Assembly (NCBI GenBank): GCA_005778405.1
Contig: SXOA01000092.1
Coordinates: 1 to 47,207, forward strand
From: Planctomycetaceae bacterium
GTDB taxonomy: Bacteria > Planctomycetota > Planctomycetia > Pirellulales > Pirellulaceae
DNA length: 47,207 nt
Direction: 5' to 3'
The position numbers and the translations under genes were made by a program. The notes beneath the pieces were generated by a model that saw nothing but the letters and a program-made list of their open reading frames with translations, did no database searches and had not been told where the DNA came from. Below, in pieces: positions 7,653 through 16,462 of this stretch. Position 1 is the stretch's first letter, and each line of letters opens with the position of its first letter.

Positions 7653-10600
7653 TTACCTCGCCGGTGCGGAATACGGCTTGAGACCGGATTTGGGACTCTT
7701 GTGCAGCAGGAGCAGCAACGGGGCCGCGATGAATACCGTGCTGTAAGTACCGGCAAGTGCCCCGATAATCATGGAGAACGCGAAGGCGTGAATCCCCGAG
7801 CCTCCTGCAAAGTACAGCACCACCACTACCATCAGCACGGTGCCGGTCGTCAGGATCGTGCGGCTCATGGTCTGGTTGACGCTTTCATTGATCATGTGCC
7901 GCGTCAGGTCCGGGCTCTTGCCGCGGATTTCGCGGATGCGGTCAAAAATGACGATCGTGTCGTTGATCGAATAACCAATCAGCGTTAGAAACGCGGCGAT
8001 GATCGTGAGACTGATTTTGAACTCCTCCACTTTCATGAATCCCAGCACGCCAGCCATCCAGTAGCTCATGGCGATGAAGCCGAGCATCACCAGCGTGTCA
8101 TGGACAAGCGCCGCCACGGCGGCAACTCCCCAGCTCAGGCTTTGAAAACGGAACCAAACGTAGGCCACAATACCCAGCAGGCTGAACAGGATGGCCGAAA
8201 TCGCCTTGAGCTGCGTGTCCACGGTGACCTGTCCCTGAATCTTATTCGAGGACTGCCAGACCGGGGACTTTTCCAGCGTGGTCTTGAGCTCGGCGATCAC
8301 TTTCTTGGAATCCGTATCGGGAAGCGGAAGCGTGACGGTCCAATCCTCATGGGCACTGGAGTCTTTGCCATCCCACTCACGGCCCGTCTCGGCATCTTTG
8401 CGGGTAACCGCCACATTGTGGTTCTGGCTGAGCGCCGTTTTGACCGCCTTTTCGAGCAGCAATTTGAGCTCCCCACCGCTGATCTTGTTGTCGGGAAACC
8501 TCAGGTCAACCGTCGTTTCAAAAAACTGTTTCGTCCCGCCAGCAGTTTCCGGAAGATCGGAAAGAGGGCCTTCCGCAGCGGGAGGCGTCGTTGGCGGAGC
8601 CTTGGTTTCCGGCGGAGTCTCCGCAGGTGGTGCTTCCGTTTTGGTCTCATCCCCTTTCGCCGGTTCCTTGGCGGGCTCGGCTTTGGGGGTTTCCTCAGCC
8701 GCTTTCTCGGCGGTTTTCTTTTCCTCTTGGACGCCGCAGGGCTTTTCTTCCGCGGGCTTGGCATCGGTCCCATTCTTTTCGTTCGCCGGCTTCTCCTCCA
8801 CAGTTTTGGCAGGCGCGGCCTTTTCTGGCTCGGTTTTGGCGGGCGGCTCGGGATCACTCGGCACGGCACCTTCCAGCGGACTGGCGCTCACGGGAGGCGC
8901 TCCCGTCCCTTCGGGCAGAGCGGTTCCCGGTCGGCTTATCGTTTTAGTAGTCCCCACGGCGAGCTCGTAGGTTAGCAATCCTTCGCTTCCATCGGCGTTG
9001 CGGAAAGTCTCCTGGATCGCCTTCTGCAGGACTTCCACTTTGGGAATATTGCTGAGGACCTGGTAAACGGTCAGCGGGTCGCGGCCTTGGAATGTTATCT
9101 CATAAACCGTGTAGTCGATCCGCCCCGGGGCACCCGAGTCCTTCAGGTTCTCGAAGGTCACCCCAAGTCTCTGGCGAACCGTTTCGTCATCCAATGGTTT
9201 CTTGAGGATCAAGGTGGCGCTGGTTCCTCCTGCCAGGTCAATATCAAACAGGCTCATTCCCCGTGCGACCGTAGCCACCAAGCCGACCGCAATGAGGATG
9301 CACGAGCCAATCGTGGCCACGGGGAACCACTTGCACCAATCGACGTTGGTCCTGGTGAAGAATTTCAACATCGAAAGGGTCTTTAGCTGCTTTAGCCGCT
9401 CGCCGGCTTCGAAGATGGTGCGGGCACAGAAGATGGCGGTGAACATGCTCGTCAGAATGCCGAGCGTGAGCGTGATGCCGAAGCCGCGGACCTGGTCGGT
9501 GCCGATGGCATAGAGCACGACGGCGGTGAGCAGAGTGGTCAGGTTGGAGTCGATGATCGTCACCATGGCCCGTTCGAAGCCGTTGCGCAGGGCCATGCGC
9601 AGGGCCGCCCCTTTGGCTAGTTCCTCGCGTATTCTTTCAAAGATGAGCACGTTGGAATCCACCGACATGCCGACGGTGAGCACAATGCCGGCGAGGCCGG
9701 GCAAGGTGAACGGCGCTTGCAGCATGACCATGATGGCCACGGTGAGAACGATATTCAGAATCAGCGCCGCACAGGCGACGAAGCCGGCGAAGCGGTAATA
9801 GACCGCCGTGAAAATCAGGACCACAATCAAAGAGATGGCGATGGACCAGCTCCCACTCTCGATAGTCTCCTGCCCCAGCAACGATCCGATTCGGTTTTCG
9901 CTGATGGGGTCTTCTTTCAGAACTACTGGCATGCTTCCGGAGCGGAGAATTTCGACCATGAAATCCACTTCTTCCTTCTTGAACTGCCCAGTGATTTGGC
10001 CGTTGGCCGTAATCTGGCTTTGAATGACGGGTGCCGAAAGCAGGTTGTTGTCAAACACAATGGCCAGTTTCCGCAAGCGGAAATTGCTGGTCAGGGTTCC
10101 CATTTTCGAGATGCCATCCCCCTTCATCGAGAAGTGAATGCAGGGACTCAAATCTCTCTGGTCTTTGCCGGCCGCAGAATGGGCAAGGTCTTCTCCCGTG
10201 AGCTGCAACTTGGTATCAAACCGCAATAGAACTTCGATCGTCTTGATTTTCCGATTGTTCAGCACGCTCGGAAGATTCGCCTTCTGATCGGATTGCACCA
10301 GTGCTTGTTCGCTGGGTGAAAACTCGATGATTTCTCCCGTGGCCCGGTCGCGAATCAACGCATTGATGACCGAAACGTCCTTATAAGGTCCTACGTCGTC
10401 TCCTGCCTTCGCGCGGGCCACCCCTTTCCACAGGCCGACGACATTGCCGTCCTTGTCCCGAACGCGGTCATCTACCTTAGTGGCGTTGTCCTTGGAGGCG
10501 GCCTGCGCGCGAGCCAGGTCGATAACGGCGCGATCTTCTCGCGGATCGTCCGCGAGAATCAAGAACTGCAGCACGCCACCCGTCGTGATCAACTTTTTCA

Positions 10601-11327
10601 ACTCAGAGATTTCGGCTTCGTCCACTTCGGGAACGACAATCTCGATTTGCTTGGGTCCGGAAACCCGGATCACTATTTCTTTCAGACCATCGGGATTCAG
10701 GCGGCGTTTGAGTTTGGCCGCGACCGCCGCCATCTTGTCGGAGAATTGATTCCGCTCTTCGGTCGGCAGGAGCTTGTTGGTCTGGTCCTCATCGACCTCA
10801 TAAACCAGGATGACGCCTCCTTGCAGGTCCACCCCCAGTTTGAATTCCCCCAATAGGATGATGGCAATTGCTGCCAGACAGCTGCCGAAAATCAGACCAA
10901 ATCGCCAGCCCATTTCCTTGAGGCGCAGCCACTTGCCCATCATGACACCCAGGACAAAGAACGCCACAAAGAGCAGGATGGGCATGTAGGTCACACCCGC
11001 AATCCGCCGCGCATCCAGGGCGATTCGCGAATTCTCGGTCAGCCTGAGGAAATCCAGCACGATGAAACCGGCGGGCTCCGACAGGAAGACAAAGTAAATG
11101 ACCGGACTGAGCAAAATCGCCCCGGCCAAGGACCACAGCAAATACTGACCGCCATCCAACTTGAGCTGTTTCCAGATCATGAAGATGAAAACGGACAACA
11201 GGCTGATAACCACCCCCAAAAAGAGGGCAAACAGAATGGAGCCGGGGATTTCCAGCAGCTTGCCGATGCCGGAGGGAAGCACGCGGTTCTCGCCGAAGAG
11301 GAGGGGGAGAGCTAAAGAACTATTCAT
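7653..11327 (-). CDS. secDF: Fused protein translocase subunit SecDF
   Basis: A 1224-residue SecD-SecF fusion, the proton-motive-force-driven accessory of SecYEG that pulls exported proteins across the inner membrane. After several N-terminal membrane helices the SecD half shows GVDLQGG and a membrane block with SVDSNVLIFERIREEL. The SecF half begins near SLFDIDLAGGTSA and carries SINDTIVIFDRIREIRG and a final helix block. Length exceeds typical fusions because a roughly 130-residue Pro/Glu/Lys/Ala-rich stretch is inserted in the SecF exported domain (about 8540-8940). ATG 11327 has AAGGAA about 9 nt upstream. yajC lies immediately upstream on the same strand, the usual partnership. Confidence 0.96.
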   Translation of the reverse strand: MNSSLALPLLFGENRVLPSGIGKLLEIPGSILFALFLGVVISLLSVFIFMIWKQLKLDGGQYLLWSLAGAILLSPVIYFVFLSEPAGFIVLDFLRLTENSRIALDARRIAGVTYMPILLFVAFFVLGVMMGKWLRLKEMGWRFGLIFGSCLAAIAIILLGEFKLGVDLQGGVILVYEVDEDQTNKLLPTEERNQFSDKMAAVAAKLKRRLNPDGLKEIVIRVSGPKQIEIVVPEVDEAEISELKKLITTGGVLQFLILADDPREDRAVIDLARAQAASKDNATKVDDRVRDKDGNVVGLWKGVARAKAGDDVGPYKDVSVINALIRDRATGEIIEFSPSEQALVQSDQKANLPSVLNNRKIKTIEVLLRFDTKLQLTGEDLAHSAAGKDQRDLSPCIHFSMKGDGISKMGTLTSNFRLRKLAIVFDNNLLSAPVIQSQITANGQITGQFKKEEVDFMVEILRSGSMPVVLKEDPISENRIGSLLGQETIESGSWSIAISLIVVLIFTAVYYRFAGFVACAALILNIVLTVAIMVMLQAPFTLPGLAGIVLTVGMSVDSNVLIFERIREELAKGAALRMALRNGFERAMVTIIDSNLTTLLTAVVLYAIGTDQVRGFGITLTLGILTSMFTAIFCARTIFEAGERLKQLKTLSMLKFFTRTNVDWCKWFPVATIGSCILIAVGLVATVARGMSLFDIDLAGGTSATLILKKPLDDETVRQRLGVTFENLKDSGAPGRIDYTVYEITFQGRDPLTVYQVLSNIPKVEVLQKAIQETFRNADGSEGLLTYELAVGTTKTISRPGTALPEGTGAPPVSASPLEGAVPSDPEPPAKTEPEKAAPAKTVEEKPANEKNGTDAKPAEEKPCGVQEEKKTAEKAAEETPKAEPAKEPAKGDETKTEAPPAETPPETKAPPTTPPAAEGPLSDLPETAGGTKQFFETTVDLRFPDNKISGGELKLLLEKAVKTALSQNHNVAVTRKDAETGREWDGKDSSAHEDWTVTLPLPDTDSKKVIAELKTTLEKSPVWQSSNKIQGQVTVDTQLKAISAILFSLLGIVAYVWFRFQSLSWGVAAVAALVHDTLVMLGFIAMSYWMAGVLGFMKVEEFKISLTIIAAFLTLIGYSINDTIVIFDRIREIRGKSPDLTRHMINESVNQTMSRTILTTGTVLMVVVVLYFAGGSGIHAFAFSMIIGALAGTYSTVFIAAPLLLLLHKSPKSGLKPYSAPAR

Positions 11328-11383
11328 GGCAGGACTTTCCTTGGCCCGAACCGATGATGGAAGGGGGCGGTTGCAATAACACC

Positions 11384-11411
11384 TAATTACAAATAATCAA
11401 ATCCATAACAA
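11384..11411 (-). promoter_or_regulatory. Possible sigma-70-type promoter before secDF
   Basis: In an AT-rich patch between yajC and secDF the minus strand has TTGTTA, a 16-nt spacer and TAATTA. Both hexamers are imperfect. secDF may instead be read from the yajC transcript. Pattern match only. Confidence 0.25.
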
Positions 11412-11467
11412 ATCGAAAAATGCGGCAGAGTCGCGGCGCTGGGCCGCGCGAACATCGGGCAGCGCGG

Positions 11468-11947
11468 CTAGCTGGCTTCCTTGGCGTCGGCTTCGGTCTC
11501 GTCGGGCTGACCGACCCTAGCAATGGCACTCCGCAGCACACGTACTTTGGTATTTGTGCTGTCATCCACCCGGATGGTGACATAAACCGATTTTGGTGCC
11601 GCATTGACCACCGTCCCGCAGATACCGCTGCCTAGAATGACTTTGTCGTTCTTCTTGATGTTCGCCAGGAGCAGTTCCATTTCCTTCCGCCGCTTCTGGT
11701 CGGGGCGCATCAGCATCAGGTAGAAGACCACTCCGATCATCAGCATCGGAAGGAGAGTGCCGTACTGCGCGAAAAACCCGGCAATGCCGCCGGGCTCGCC
11801 CGGAGGGGCCGTTTTCGCCGGCTCTTGAGCCAACAGCCAAATGCTTTCCAGCAAGAAATTCAACACAATTTGAACCCAGTTGGGACGCAAGTACGACCGG
11901 AACGCTTCGCGCGAGACCCACCGTTTTGAGGGTCCGGCGGTCATCAT
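11468..11947 (-). CDS. yajC: Preprotein translocase subunit YajC
   Basis: About 159 residues. The YajC core is clear: a membrane helix (LLPMLMIGVVFYLMLMRP) followed by DQKRRKEMELLLANIKKNDKV and the ILGSGICGTVVN beta domain. YajC binds SecDF in the inner membrane and modulates Sec export. Two adjacent ATGs (11947, 11944) are plausible starts. An in-frame TTG at 11971 is less likely. No strong ribosome binding site is seen. An extra N-terminal hydrophobic stretch (NFLLESIWLLAQEP) followed by a Pro/Gly linker precedes the usual core, making the protein longer than the typical 100-110 residues. It lies upstream of secDF. Confidence 0.93.
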   Translation of the reverse strand: MMTAGPSKRWVSREAFRSYLRPNWVQIVLNFLLESIWLLAQEPAKTAPPGEPGGIAGFFAQYGTLLPMLMIGVVFYLMLMRPDQKRRKEMELLLANIKKNDKVILGSGICGTVVNAAPKSVYVTIRVDDSTNTKVRVLRSAIARVGQPDETEADAKEAS

Positions 11948-12208
11948 AAGGCGCTCTGACGCAAGCGACAAGGGCAGGTCAAACCGTGCGAAGGGCCTCC
12001 CAAGGTGCAGATCCTAACGCTTTTGCCGCTTTGGCCGCTGGAAGGGGCCACTCGGGGGGAACCGGCCGCGACTCGAACCCGAATTGCGACTGAATGCGCG
12101 GGGCGCTTTCTGGCACCTCCCATTCCTTGACCTAACTTTGCGTGGTCCACGAGAAATGCGCGCTGAGCCCATCGCGAAGCGCCCTCGTTGAACCGTTGGA
12201 TCGACGTC

Positions 12209-13702
12209 ATGCTCCCCCCCTTCATTTCCAAATACCAATTGACCGCGGCCGGGATGGCCTTCGGCGCTTGCGCCATTGGCGTCATCGGAGTGTTAGAGCC
12301 GGACTTTATTCCCCACTCGCTGCTGGTTCGTCTAACGCTCTTTGCCGCTGGACTGGCGCTGGCAATTGGAAGTCAATTGCTGTTGCTGATGCCGCACTGG
12401 TCGAATGCCGGTTTGGGCCGCAAGTATATGGAGGCCCTTTCGCATTTTGATCCGGCTCTGAGTCCCCCTGAGTCGATCGCCGATTCCTTGCCCGAGCTAC
12501 CGCCTGACCATCCCCTGGCGGATGGCTTTGCCAGGCTCCGCGAGTGCTTTGCGATTCTTGTGGAAAGGCTAGCCGCGGCAGAGCATGTCCGAGCTGGCGC
12601 GGAGGTGCGGGCCAGGCGAACGGCTTCGGAGCGAGACCAGCTTAAGGAGATTCTCACGGGGTTGAGCGACCCGGTGATCGCCGTTGATCAGCATGGCGAA
12701 GTCATCCTGGCGAACGACAGCGCACAGAACCTGCTCGGCGTGAAATCAGAGGAAACCGAGCATCCGGCGCTCGAGAGTCTCAACCGCTGTCAGGAGCTGA
12801 TTAACCTGCTGACCGAAACTCGCCGCCGCAAGGCTATCACGAATCGCCACGGAGAGGTTTCCCTGGCAGACGATGACGGCCAGCAGTCGTGGTTCAAAAT
12901 CAGTTGCCGGGCCTTGGCCGGCCAGGCAGAAGCGGCCGGGGACCGCACCAGCAATCATGGTGCGGTGGCCGTGCTCACAGATATTTCCGGTCTCAAGGCG
13001 ATTCAAAAGCGCAATGCGGAATTTGTCTCGGCGGTCAGCCACGAAATGAAGACGCCATTGGCCAGCATTAAGGCTTATGTGGAATTGTTGGCCGACGGAG
13101 ACGCCGAGGACGAAGCCACTCAGGAAGAGTTTTTTGGGATCATCAACGGCCAGGCAGACCGCTTGCAACGCTTGATCGAAAATCTGCTCAATTTGGCCCG
13201 GATCGAAGCCGGCGTCGTGCAAGTCAACAAGACGCCGCTGTCGCTGAACCCGCTGTTGCAAGAGGCTTGCAACGTCCTGCAGCCCGCTGCCGAGCAGAAA
13301 CACATTCAACTGGCCGTCGAGCTCAGCCCGCTCTACTTGGGCTTGCTGGCCGACCGCGACACTTTGCTGCAAGCGGCCATCAACCTGGTTTCCAACGCTC
13401 TCAAATACACGCACTCTGGCGGCACGGTCACCCTCCGCAGCCGGCTGCGCGATCAGGAAGTGGTCTTTGAGGTGCAGGACTCGGGCGTCGGACTCAGCGC
13501 CGAAGATTGCCAGAAGGTCTTTGAGAAGTTCTACCGTGTCAAAAAGGACAAGGATATGGCAGCCGGCACGGGCCTGGGCCTGCCGCTCGTCAAGCATATC
13601 GTGGAAGACATCCACCGTGGGCGGATTGAAGTGGAGAGCGAACTCGGCAAGGGGAGCACCTTCCGAATCGTCGTTCCGGGTATTGCCCAAATCAGTTCCT
13701 AG
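12209..13702 (+). CDS. PhoR-like membrane sensor histidine kinase
   Basis: About 497 residues from ATG 12209. A TTG at 12188 is an alternative. Two N-terminal membrane helices (about 13-33 and 40-62) are followed by a helical linker, a PAS domain beginning LTGLSDPVIAVDQHGEVILAN, a HisKA domain with the H-box SAVSHEMKTPLASIK (phospho-acceptor His278) and a HATPase domain with N-box NLVSNALKYT, G1 DSGVGL and G2 GTGLGLPLVKHI. It senses an unknown signal and autophosphorylates. The single-domain response regulator starts 27 nt downstream and is the likely partner. STAS, pilB and pilC genes follow in the same direction, so a role in controlling surface-pilus or secretion activity is an inference from order. 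Confidence 0.92.
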   Translation: MLPPFISKYQLTAAGMAFGACAIGVIGVLEPDFIPHSLLVRLTLFAAGLALAIGSQLLLLMPHWSNAGLGRKYMEALSHFDPALSPPESIADSLPELPPDHPLADGFARLRECFAILVERLAAAEHVRAGAEVRARRTASERDQLKEILTGLSDPVIAVDQHGEVILANDSAQNLLGVKSEETEHPALESLNRCQELINLLTETRRRKAITNRHGEVSLADDDGQQSWFKISCRALAGQAEAAGDRTSNHGAVAVLTDISGLKAIQKRNAEFVSAVSHEMKTPLASIKAYVELLADGDAEDEATQEEFFGIINGQADRLQRLIENLLNLARIEAGVVQVNKTPLSLNPLLQEACNVLQPAAEQKHIQLAVELSPLYLGLLADRDTLLQAAINLVSNALKYTHSGGTVTLRSRLRDQEVVFEVQDSGVGLSAEDCQKVFEKFYRVKKDKDMAAGTGLGLPLVKHIVEDIHRGRIEVESELGKGSTFRIVVPGIAQISS

Positions 13703-13729
13703 TTTTGCAACCAGCCAACGAGAACAGCC

Positions 13730-14146
13730 ATGAGCAAGCGCATCCTGCTCTGTGACGACGAAATCCACATCCTCCGCGCCGCCGAATTCAAATTCAAGCG
13801 GGCCGGCTATGAAGTCGTGCTGGCGAATGATGGGGAGGAAGGCTGGGCGGCAATCCAACGACAACTACCGGACATTGTTGTCACCGACTGCCAGATGCCG
13901 CGCCTGACGGGGTTGGGCCTGGCGGAGCGAATCAAGAATGACGCTGCCACCTGCCATTTGCCGGTCGTCATGCTCACCGGAAAGGGCTTTGAGCTCTCGT
14001 CCGAGGAAATTCGCGATCGCTATGGCATTCGCGCTCTGGTGGGCAAACCGTTCAGTCCCCGTGAGTTGTTCCAGCAAGTGGAAGCCATGTTAACGGGGCG
14101 CGAACTGGTGTGCGCCGCCGATAACGCCGCGTCGCGATGGCTGTAA
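13730..14146 (+). CDS. Single-domain response regulator (CheY-like receiver)
   Basis: A 138-residue receiver domain with no output domain. Acidic pocket Asp9-Asp10, phospho-acceptor Asp53 in VVTDCQMP, switch Thr83 and conserved Lys106 in VGKPFSP are all present. It should accept phosphate from the kinase encoded just upstream and act by protein-protein contact. The last 30 residues beyond the receiver fold are short and unremarkable. A STAS-domain gene follows after a dispersed repeat at 14156-14178. Confidence 0.93.
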   Translation: MSKRILLCDDEIHILRAAEFKFKRAGYEVVLANDGEEGWAAIQRQLPDIVVTDCQMPRLTGLGLAERIKNDAATCHLPVVMLTGKGFELSSEEIRDRYGIRALVGKPFSPRELFQQVEAMLTGRELVCAADNAASRWL

Positions 14147-14155
14147 TTACTCAAA

Positions 14156-14178
14156 GGGTAGGCTTCCAGCCTGCCCCA
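14156..14178 (+). repeat. Dispersed repeat, VGFQPA family, copy A
   Basis: GGGTAGGCTTCCAGCCTGCC and flanking CCA lie between the response regulator stop and the STAS start. The same core occurs at 20952-20976 and as a palindrome at 40844-40911. In one frame it encodes V-G-F-Q-P-A, the same frame used inside the gene at 20952. Confidence 0.85.
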
Positions 14179-14184
14179 CTTATC

Positions 14185-14511
14185 ATGAAACTCACCACCG
14201 AAGTCTTTGGAGAAGTCATCGTCGCACACACTCCCGAGGAACTCGGCGGCGATACCAGTCTGCAATTCGAGAAGTTCATTACCTCGCTGGAGCGCATCAA
14301 CGTGGTACTCGACTTGGACGGAACCGAAACCGTGGAAAGCGCCGGGCTGGAGGCGATCCTCAACTCCCACGATGCTCTCCGCGCATTGCAAGGGGATCTC
14401 AAAATCTCCACTAGCAACCCGTCCAATCGCAAGATTTTGGAAATTACGCGACTGGAGCAGCAGCTTGAAGTCTATGACAGCGTCCTGGAAGCGGTCAAAA
14501 GCTTTGTGTGA
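14185..14511 (+). CDS. STAS-domain protein (anti-sigma factor antagonist type)
   Basis: About 108 residues from ATG 14185. The fold pattern is that of STAS proteins: VFGEVIVAHTPEEL, then VVLDLDGTETVESAGLEAIL (where antagonists have the D-S-x-G-L loop with the phosphorylatable Ser) and a later helix-strand pair. Such proteins relay signals through partner-switching kinases and phosphatases. None is in this operon, although a PP2C-type phosphatase lies at the far end of the window. An alternative ATG at 14137 overlaps the response regulator stop and would add an N-terminus translated from the repeat (VGFQPAP). No good ribosome binding site precedes 14185. Function is inferred from fold and position only. 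Confidence 0.8.
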   Translation: MKLTTEVFGEVIVAHTPEELGGDTSLQFEKFITSLERINVVLDLDGTETVESAGLEAILNSHDALRALQGDLKISTSNPSNRKILEITRLEQQLEVYDSVLEAVKSFV

Positions 14512-14522
14512 TGGAAAGGAGG

Positions 14523-14625
14523 TAATGGCGAATGACGAATGACGAATGATCAATGACCAATGACAGAACCGAAAAGATCCTCTGTTATTTGCCATTCGCC
14601 ATACGTCATTCGAGTTTCGTCATTT
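14523..14625. repeat. Dispersed AATGACGAA-type repeat with inverted arms
   Basis: The left part (about 14525-14563) is a run of related units such as GGCGAATGACGAATGACGAA. The right part (14591-14625) is a roughly inverse copy (GCCATTCGCCATACGTCATT). The reverse complement of the right arm closely matches 38918-38950 between hisE and hisG. The element ends only 8 nt before the pilB ATG, which has no clear ribosome binding site. Confidence 0.75.
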
Positions 14626-14632
14626 GCATTCA

Positions 14633-16393
14633 ATGTCCGGCCTCAAAGGACCACAACGACTGGGAAACATCCTCGTGGAGCGAGGTTTTGTTTCCATGGA
14701 CCAACTGCAGTCCGCGCTGGACATTCAAAAGAAGCAGGGAGGGGGAAAACTCGTCGGCGAAATTCTGGTCGACATGCAGTTCTGCACCGAGGAACACATT
14801 ACCGAGTGCCTGGCCTGCGTCTACGGCGTACCTTACGCCAAACTGGAACCCCGCATCGCCGACCCGAAAATCGTTGACGTCCTGCCGCGGGAGTACATTG
14901 AGAAGAACCTGGTCTTCCCGCTGTATCGGATTCGAGGCACATTGACCGTGGCGGTCACCGAGCCGTCGAATCTCTTTCTGATTGACGAAATTCGCGGCCT
15001 GACCCACCTGGACGTGCAAATCGTTTCGACGACGGCCAAGGACATCCGGCGGATGATCACCACGCTGCCGGACAGCAAGACGTTCGTCATCGACGACATT
15101 ATCGATGAGAACCAACAGGGAGAGGTGACCCTGATCGAAGCAGTGGCCGACATCTCCGAATCGGTCGACGATGTGGCGGGGCGGTCACCCGTTATCCGGT
15201 TGGTCAACTACATGATTTACAATGCCGTTCGCGAAGGGGCGAGCGACATTCATATTGAACCCGCCGAGCGGTGCACGCGCGTCCGCAACCGTATCGACGG
15301 CAAGCTCTACAAATCCCTGGAAGTCCCACTGCACCTGGTCGGCGCGATCACCAGCCGCATCAAGATCATGGCCGGCCTGGATATCAGCGAGCGCCGCCTT
15401 CCCCAGGACGGCCGAGTGCATGTGATGCTGGACGGCCGCAAGGTCGATCTCCGCGTCAGCACCTTTCCCGGGAACCGGGGAGAAAAGACCGTCATCCGGG
15501 TGCTGGATGCCCGCACCGTCACACTCAACCTTCGGGACCTGGGGTTCGCGGAAGATGTGCTGACCCAGTTTCAAGCCTGCATTCATTCTCCCAACGGCAT
15601 CATCCTGGTGACCGGGCCGACCGGCAGCGGAAAAACGAGTACGCTCTACGCGGCGCTCAATGAAATCGCGTCGATGGAAAACAATGTCTGCACGGTGGAA
15701 GACCCGATTGAATTCCACCTGCCGCTCATCAATCAGTTTCAGGTGCAGGAAAAAGTGGGCCTGACATTCTCGAAGGCCCTGCGCACGCTACTGCGACAGG
15801 ATCCCGATGTGATCATGGTCGGGGAAGTCCGCGATGACGAAACTGCCCGCACCGCAATCCAAGCCTCACTGACCGGGCATCTGGTGTTCAGCACACTGCA
15901 CACCAACGATTCACCCTCCGCTATCACCCGCCTGGTCAACATGGGAGTCGAACCGTACCTCATCGGCGCTGCCCTCAACATGATTCTGGCCCAGCGGTTG
16001 GTGCGGAAAGTCTGCCCCAAATGTCGCGAAAATTATGACCCGCCGAGGACGCTGCGTAAGACGCTGGAGAGGATGGGCTATGGCATGGACAAATTCCAAA
16101 AGGGGGTTGGTTGCCGCAAGTGCCGCAATACGGGCTTCAGTGGACGGATGGGGATCCATGAGATACTCGTTGTCGGCGACGAACTACGGGACGCCATCGC
16201 GGCCTCGGCAACCGTCGCCGAACTGAAAAAGATCGGCATGAACACCGGCATGGTCACGCTCCGCCACGATGGCTTCCGCAAGGTTCGTGAAGGGCTGACC
16301 ACGGTGGAAGAAATCATCCAGATTGCTGGCGACGCCAGCTTGAACATTGAAAAAAGGGCCAGTGCAGTAGCGTTTGAGCCAGCCGCAACGTAA
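14633..16393 (+). CDS. pilB: PilB/GspE-type secretion and pilus assembly ATPase
   Basis: About 586 residues. The N-terminal MshEN/T2SSE_N region (LGNILVERGFVSMDQLQSAL) is followed by the hexameric ATPase with Walker A GPTGSGKTST (about 326-335), Asp box, Walker B region DPDVIMVGEVRD and His box. A C-terminal zinc site C-P-K-C ... C-R-K-C (about 460-500) is typical of extension ATPases and absent from PilT. It powers pilin or pseudopilin assembly at the inner membrane. pilC follows at once. ATG 14633 lies just behind a dispersed repeat and lacks a clear ribosome binding site. The symbol pilB is chosen over gspE by convention. The sequence does not separate the two. Confidence 0.95.
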   Translation: MSGLKGPQRLGNILVERGFVSMDQLQSALDIQKKQGGGKLVGEILVDMQFCTEEHITECLACVYGVPYAKLEPRIADPKIVDVLPREYIEKNLVFPLYRIRGTLTVAVTEPSNLFLIDEIRGLTHLDVQIVSTTAKDIRRMITTLPDSKTFVIDDIIDENQQGEVTLIEAVADISESVDDVAGRSPVIRLVNYMIYNAVREGASDIHIEPAERCTRVRNRIDGKLYKSLEVPLHLVGAITSRIKIMAGLDISERRLPQDGRVHVMLDGRKVDLRVSTFPGNRGEKTVIRVLDARTVTLNLRDLGFAEDVLTQFQACIHSPNGIILVTGPTGSGKTSTLYAALNEIASMENNVCTVEDPIEFHLPLINQFQVQEKVGLTFSKALRTLLRQDPDVIMVGEVRDDETARTAIQASLTGHLVFSTLHTNDSPSAITRLVNMGVEPYLIGAALNMILAQRLVRKVCPKCRENYDPPRTLRKTLERMGYGMDKFQKGVGCRKCRNTGFSGRMGIHEILVVGDELRDAIAASATVAELKKIGMNTGMVTLRHDGFRKVREGLTTVEEIIQIAGDASLNIEKRASAVAFEPAAT

Positions 16394-16434
16394 ATGACTG
16401 AGTCCTAGTGGCAAATGGGAAGTCGTCAGTCATT
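16393..16434. repeat. Small inverted repeat between pilB and pilC
   Basis: AATGACTGA (16393-16401) and its inverse TCAGTCATT (16426-16434) flank about 24 nt. The pilB stop overlaps the left arm, and further CATTAG-type units follow. It looks related in style to the AATGAC repeats nearby. An RNA hairpin here could uncouple pilB and pilC expression. Confidence 0.5.
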
Positions 16435-16462
16435 AGACAATTGTCATTAGGATTTCTCCCCC

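Noticed and set aside
12050..12130. Possible tRNA on the minus strand (CGGGTTCGAGTC resembles a T-loop)
   Set aside because: The flanking bases do not form a T-stem, and no acceptor or anticodon stem can be drawn around it.
11944..12285. Minus-strand frame upstream of yajC overlapping the kinase start
   Set aside because: No recognisable domain or ribosome binding site, and it overlaps the convincing kinase gene.
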